Below are positions 6,059 to 7,403 of a DNA stretch of 7,403 bases, in pieces. Made by a program: the position numbers and the translations under genes. Each line of letters starts with the position of its first letter. Position 1 is the stretch's first letter. The notes beneath the pieces are model-generated. The model was given only the letters and a program-made list of their open reading frames with translations. It searched no databases and was not told the origin of the DNA. The stretch covers positions 1 through 7,403 of the forward strand of contig CAJGCV010000088.1 in assembly GCA_904501915.1 (NCBI GenBank). Reading direction: 5' to 3'. The stretch comes from an uncultured Akkermansia sp. Its GTDB lineage: Bacteria > Verrucomicrobiota > Verrucomicrobiia > Verrucomicrobiales > Akkermansiaceae.

Positions 6059-7173
6059 TTAACCTCCTTGATGGATTTTGCCAGCATGCGACGCTGCTTC
6101 TCCAGCAGCCACACCAGCCCCAGCATCATCAGACCGGCAAAAATCAGTACCAGACCGGACCCGGAAAGTGACCCCAGCACATTTGCGATCAAGGCAAAGC
6201 CCGAAAGCAGCACCATCATCGCACCAAAGTTCACCCAGGCCAGCCGCTTTACACACGAGCCCAGATACATCAGCCCGCCACCTATACCAAAGCCGCACAG
6301 CACCCCCAGCAGCTCCGCCTCGCACCAATACCCCATAGGCAAAGGAAGCGAGAACAGCAGCACCACAATCCACCAGTGCCGCCACTCGTATGCCCGGGGA
6401 CGCGCCACCGCCAGCAGCACAGGAATCGCCCCCAGCAGCGAGGGTACCACCGCGCCCTTCTCGACCGAGCTTATCCCATGGTAGAACAACGGAACCTGCA
6501 CCATCCAGAGATAACTGAGCAACGCGGGAATACTCAGCCACGTATAATAGCGGTAAAACCCCTTTACCCCGCGCCAGCGCTCTGCCAGCACCCACCACAG
6601 CATGAACAGCAGCCCCATGGCCGCCACGATGGCCGAATCATCATGCAGCCAGGGCGCCAAGCTCAACCACGTTTCCCGGTTAGCAGCCAGCGCACCCAGC
6701 AGCACGCAGCTCGTCACCGCCACCAACAGCATCAGCACCTGCGAACGCACAATAAACGGAATCGCAACCACCCCCAGGAAAAACAGCATACACCCCTCGG
6801 CAAACGGATTCTGCAACTGGAACATCTGCCCATACAGCGCAATGCAACCCAACCACATACCACCGCCAATCAGAGCAAAAACCTCTGCCACATAGGGATG
6901 ATTCACCCGCGTGCGCAGCCACACCAGCCATGCCCCCAGCAGCATCAGCATCGCCACCGACATCTTCACCGCATTCGGAATCAACTCCCAGTTCGCCGAA
7001 ATCAGCATCACAATGCCACCCAGAATCAACGCCCCGGCCAATCCAGCCATGATACGCACCACATACTGGTGCCCACGGCTGGCATTCAAATGGAAATGCT
7101 CGGTTATCGCCACTGCCTGCTCGGCAGATATCAACCCAGCCGCCTGCATCTGCTCAACATCCTTGCGTTTCAT
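6055..7173 (-). CDS. DUF2157 multi-pass inner-membrane protein
   Basis: The 372-residue protein begins with a short cytoplasmic helical segment typical of DUF2157 (about 1-34, with GLISAEQA at 13-20). About twelve hydrophobic stretches follow, from roughly residue 37 to 360, and the end is a basic tail (EKQRR onward). The YGQMFQLQ stretch (114-121) after the third hydrophobic segment matches the family's conserved GQ-aromatic-Q loop. Function is unknown; the family is found with GDYXXLXY and DUF4401 proteins, and the four-base overlap with the downstream gene fits a two-protein membrane complex. The start at 7173 has no evident Shine-Dalgarno in its AT-rich leader. A candidate promoter lies at 7200-7227 on the same strand. 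No DUF4401 partner is present in the window. Confidence 0.85.
   Translation of the reverse strand: MKRKDVEQMQAAGLISAEQAVAITEHFHLNASRGHQYVVRIMAGLAGALILGGIVMLISANWELIPNAVKMSVAMLMLLGAWLVWLRTRVNHPYVAEVFALIGGGMWLGCIALYGQMFQLQNPFAEGCMLFFLGVVAIPFIVRSQVLMLLVAVTSCVLLGALAANRETWLSLAPWLHDDSAIVAAMGLLFMLWWVLAERWRGVKGFYRYYTWLSIPALLSYLWMVQVPLFYHGISSVEKGAVVPSLLGAIPVLLAVARPRAYEWRHWWIVVLLFSLPLPMGYWCEAELLGVLCGFGIGGGLMYLGSCVKRLAWVNFGAMMVLLSGFALIANVLGSLSGSGLVLIFAGLMMLGLVWLLEKQRRMLAKSIKEVK
6062..6069 (-). promoter_or_regulatory. Perfect Shine-Dalgarno AAGGAGGT for the GDYXXLXY gene
   Basis: On the minus strand AAGGAGGT is followed by TAA and then the ATG at 6058. It lies inside the last codons of the DUF2157 gene. 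The three-base gap after the full motif (five after GGAGG) is tight but usable. Together with the ATGA overlap it implies translational coupling. Confidence 0.75.
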
Positions 7174-7199
7174 CGTTTTAAGTCAAATAATACGCCTTT

Positions 7200-7227
7200 A
7201 TTCTAGCAATTTCCCGTCCGTATGCAA
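7200..7227 (-). promoter_or_regulatory. Candidate promoter of the DUF2157-GDYXXLXY operon
   Basis: On the minus strand TTGCAT (7227-7222) and TAGAAT (7205-7200) are spaced by 16 bases. Transcription would start near 7193, leaving a leader of about 20 AU-rich bases before the ATG at 7173. A second -10-like TATTAT (7192-7187) lies closer but lacks a matching -35. Confidence 0.5.
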
Positions 7228-7281
7228 GAATTTTCTAAAAAAAGGCTTGCATTGGTATGAACGCATCTGTATAATGCGCCC
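7226..7281 (+). promoter_or_regulatory. Stable-RNA-type promoter of tRNA-Asp
   Basis: TTGCAT (7247-7252), a 17-base spacer and a perfect TATAAT (7270-7275) precede a GC-rich discriminator GCGCCC. Transcription would start near 7282. Upstream, 7226-7242 is an A-tract/T-tract stretch close to the E. coli UP-element consensus and in the right register. TATAATGCGCC equals the -10/discriminator sequence of E. coli rrnB P1 as I recall it. This combination is the hallmark of rRNA/tRNA promoters under growth-rate and ppGpp control. Confidence 0.8.
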
Positions 7282-7285
7282 GTTC

Positions 7286-7316
7286 CCGCTGCAAAGCGGT
7301 GAATCGGTAAATCCGA
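7286..7316 (+). other. Two hairpins in the tRNA-Asp 5' leader
   Basis: CCGCT-GCAA-AGCGG (7286-7299) is a five-pair stem closed by a GNRA tetraloop. TCGG-TAAAT-CCGA (7304-7316) follows one base before the mature tRNA. RNase P would remove the leader. The first stem may keep the leader CCGCT from pairing with the identical AGCGG in the tRNA acceptor strand (7320-7324). Confidence 0.5.
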
Positions 7317-7317
7317 C

Positions 7318-7392
7318 GGAGCGGTAGCTCAGTTTGGTTAGAGCGCAGCCCTGTCACGGCTGAGGTCGCGGGTTCGAGCCCCGTCCGCTTCG
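7318..7392 (+). tRNA. tRNA-Asp (anticodon GTC)
   Basis: A complete cloverleaf of 75 bases. The acceptor is GGAGCGG (7318-7324)/CCGCTTC (7385-7391) with one G-U pair. The D stem is GCTC/GAGC (7327-7330, 7341-7344). The anticodon stem is CAGCC/GGCTG (7346-7350, 7358-7362), with loop CTGTCAC and anticodon GTC at 7353-7355. The T stem is GCGGG/CCCGT (7368-7372, 7380-7384) with loop TTCGAGC. The discriminator is G7392. It closely resembles E. coli tRNA-Asp. The 3' CCA is not encoded (TTT follows), so it must be added by tRNA nucleotidyltransferase. No terminator is visible before the window ends, and more genes may follow. Confidence 0.97.
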
Positions 7393-7403
7393 TTTAACAA
7401 AAA

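Noticed and set aside
5741..7206. Plus-strand frames of 247 and 276 residues opposite the membrane pair
   Set aside because: The products are rich in His, Gln, Pro and Ser, the usual antisense image of hydrophobic membrane-protein codons. The minus-strand proteins match known families.
1..7403. CRISPR array, integrase, transposase, toxin-antitoxin or phage genes
   Set aside because: No spaced direct repeats and no such proteins were seen on either strand.

Overview
This is a stretch of GC-rich bacterial chromosome with housekeeping-type genes. Nothing in it looks like a plasmid, phage or transposon. The -10/-35 boxes are ordinary sigma70-type, one gene has a full AAGGAGGT Shine-Dalgarno, and one product carries a Sec signal peptide. 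A Gram-negative host is likely. My impression from protein style is Verrucomicrobiota, but that is a weak guess that the sequence alone does not prove.

Layout. Bases 1-2158 (+) hold the C-terminal part of an HrpA-type RNA helicase whose ATPase half lies left of the window. Bases 2159-2404 are a non-coding gap. It begins with a large AT-rich palindrome that looks like a terminator with a promoter embedded in it, and continues as a run of hairpins up to the next start codon. Bases 2405-3154 (+) encode an unrecognised exported protein. After 14 bases, 3169-5160 (+) encodes a DinG/YoaA-type iron-sulfur DNA helicase. A compact GC-rich hairpin at 5161-5178 separates this rightward block from a convergent leftward pair. 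That pair is a DUF2157 multi-pass membrane protein (6055-7173, -) and a GDYXXLXY-family membrane-anchored protein (5204-6058, -), with stop and start overlapping as ATGA. Bases 7174-7317 hold two back-to-back promoters, one for the membrane pair and one, of stable-RNA type, for tRNA-Asp(GTC) at 7318-7392 (+).

How the parts fit. The rightward genes pair nucleic-acid helicases (HrpA in RNA/ribosome quality control, DinG in DNA or R-loop unwinding) with an exported protein of unknown role. The 249-residue protein and dinG probably share a transcript that starts in or after the palindrome. The leftward pair is a known conserved association of unknown function at the inner membrane. The tRNA-Asp promoter has an AT-rich UP-like tract, TTGCAT, a 17-base spacer, TATAAT and a GC-rich discriminator, as expected for a growth-rate and ppGpp-controlled stable RNA gene.

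The least explained part is 2160-2404: a palindrome carrying both terminator and promoter signals, then a structured leader whose first hairpin loop is complementary to the G-rich tract just before the start codon.
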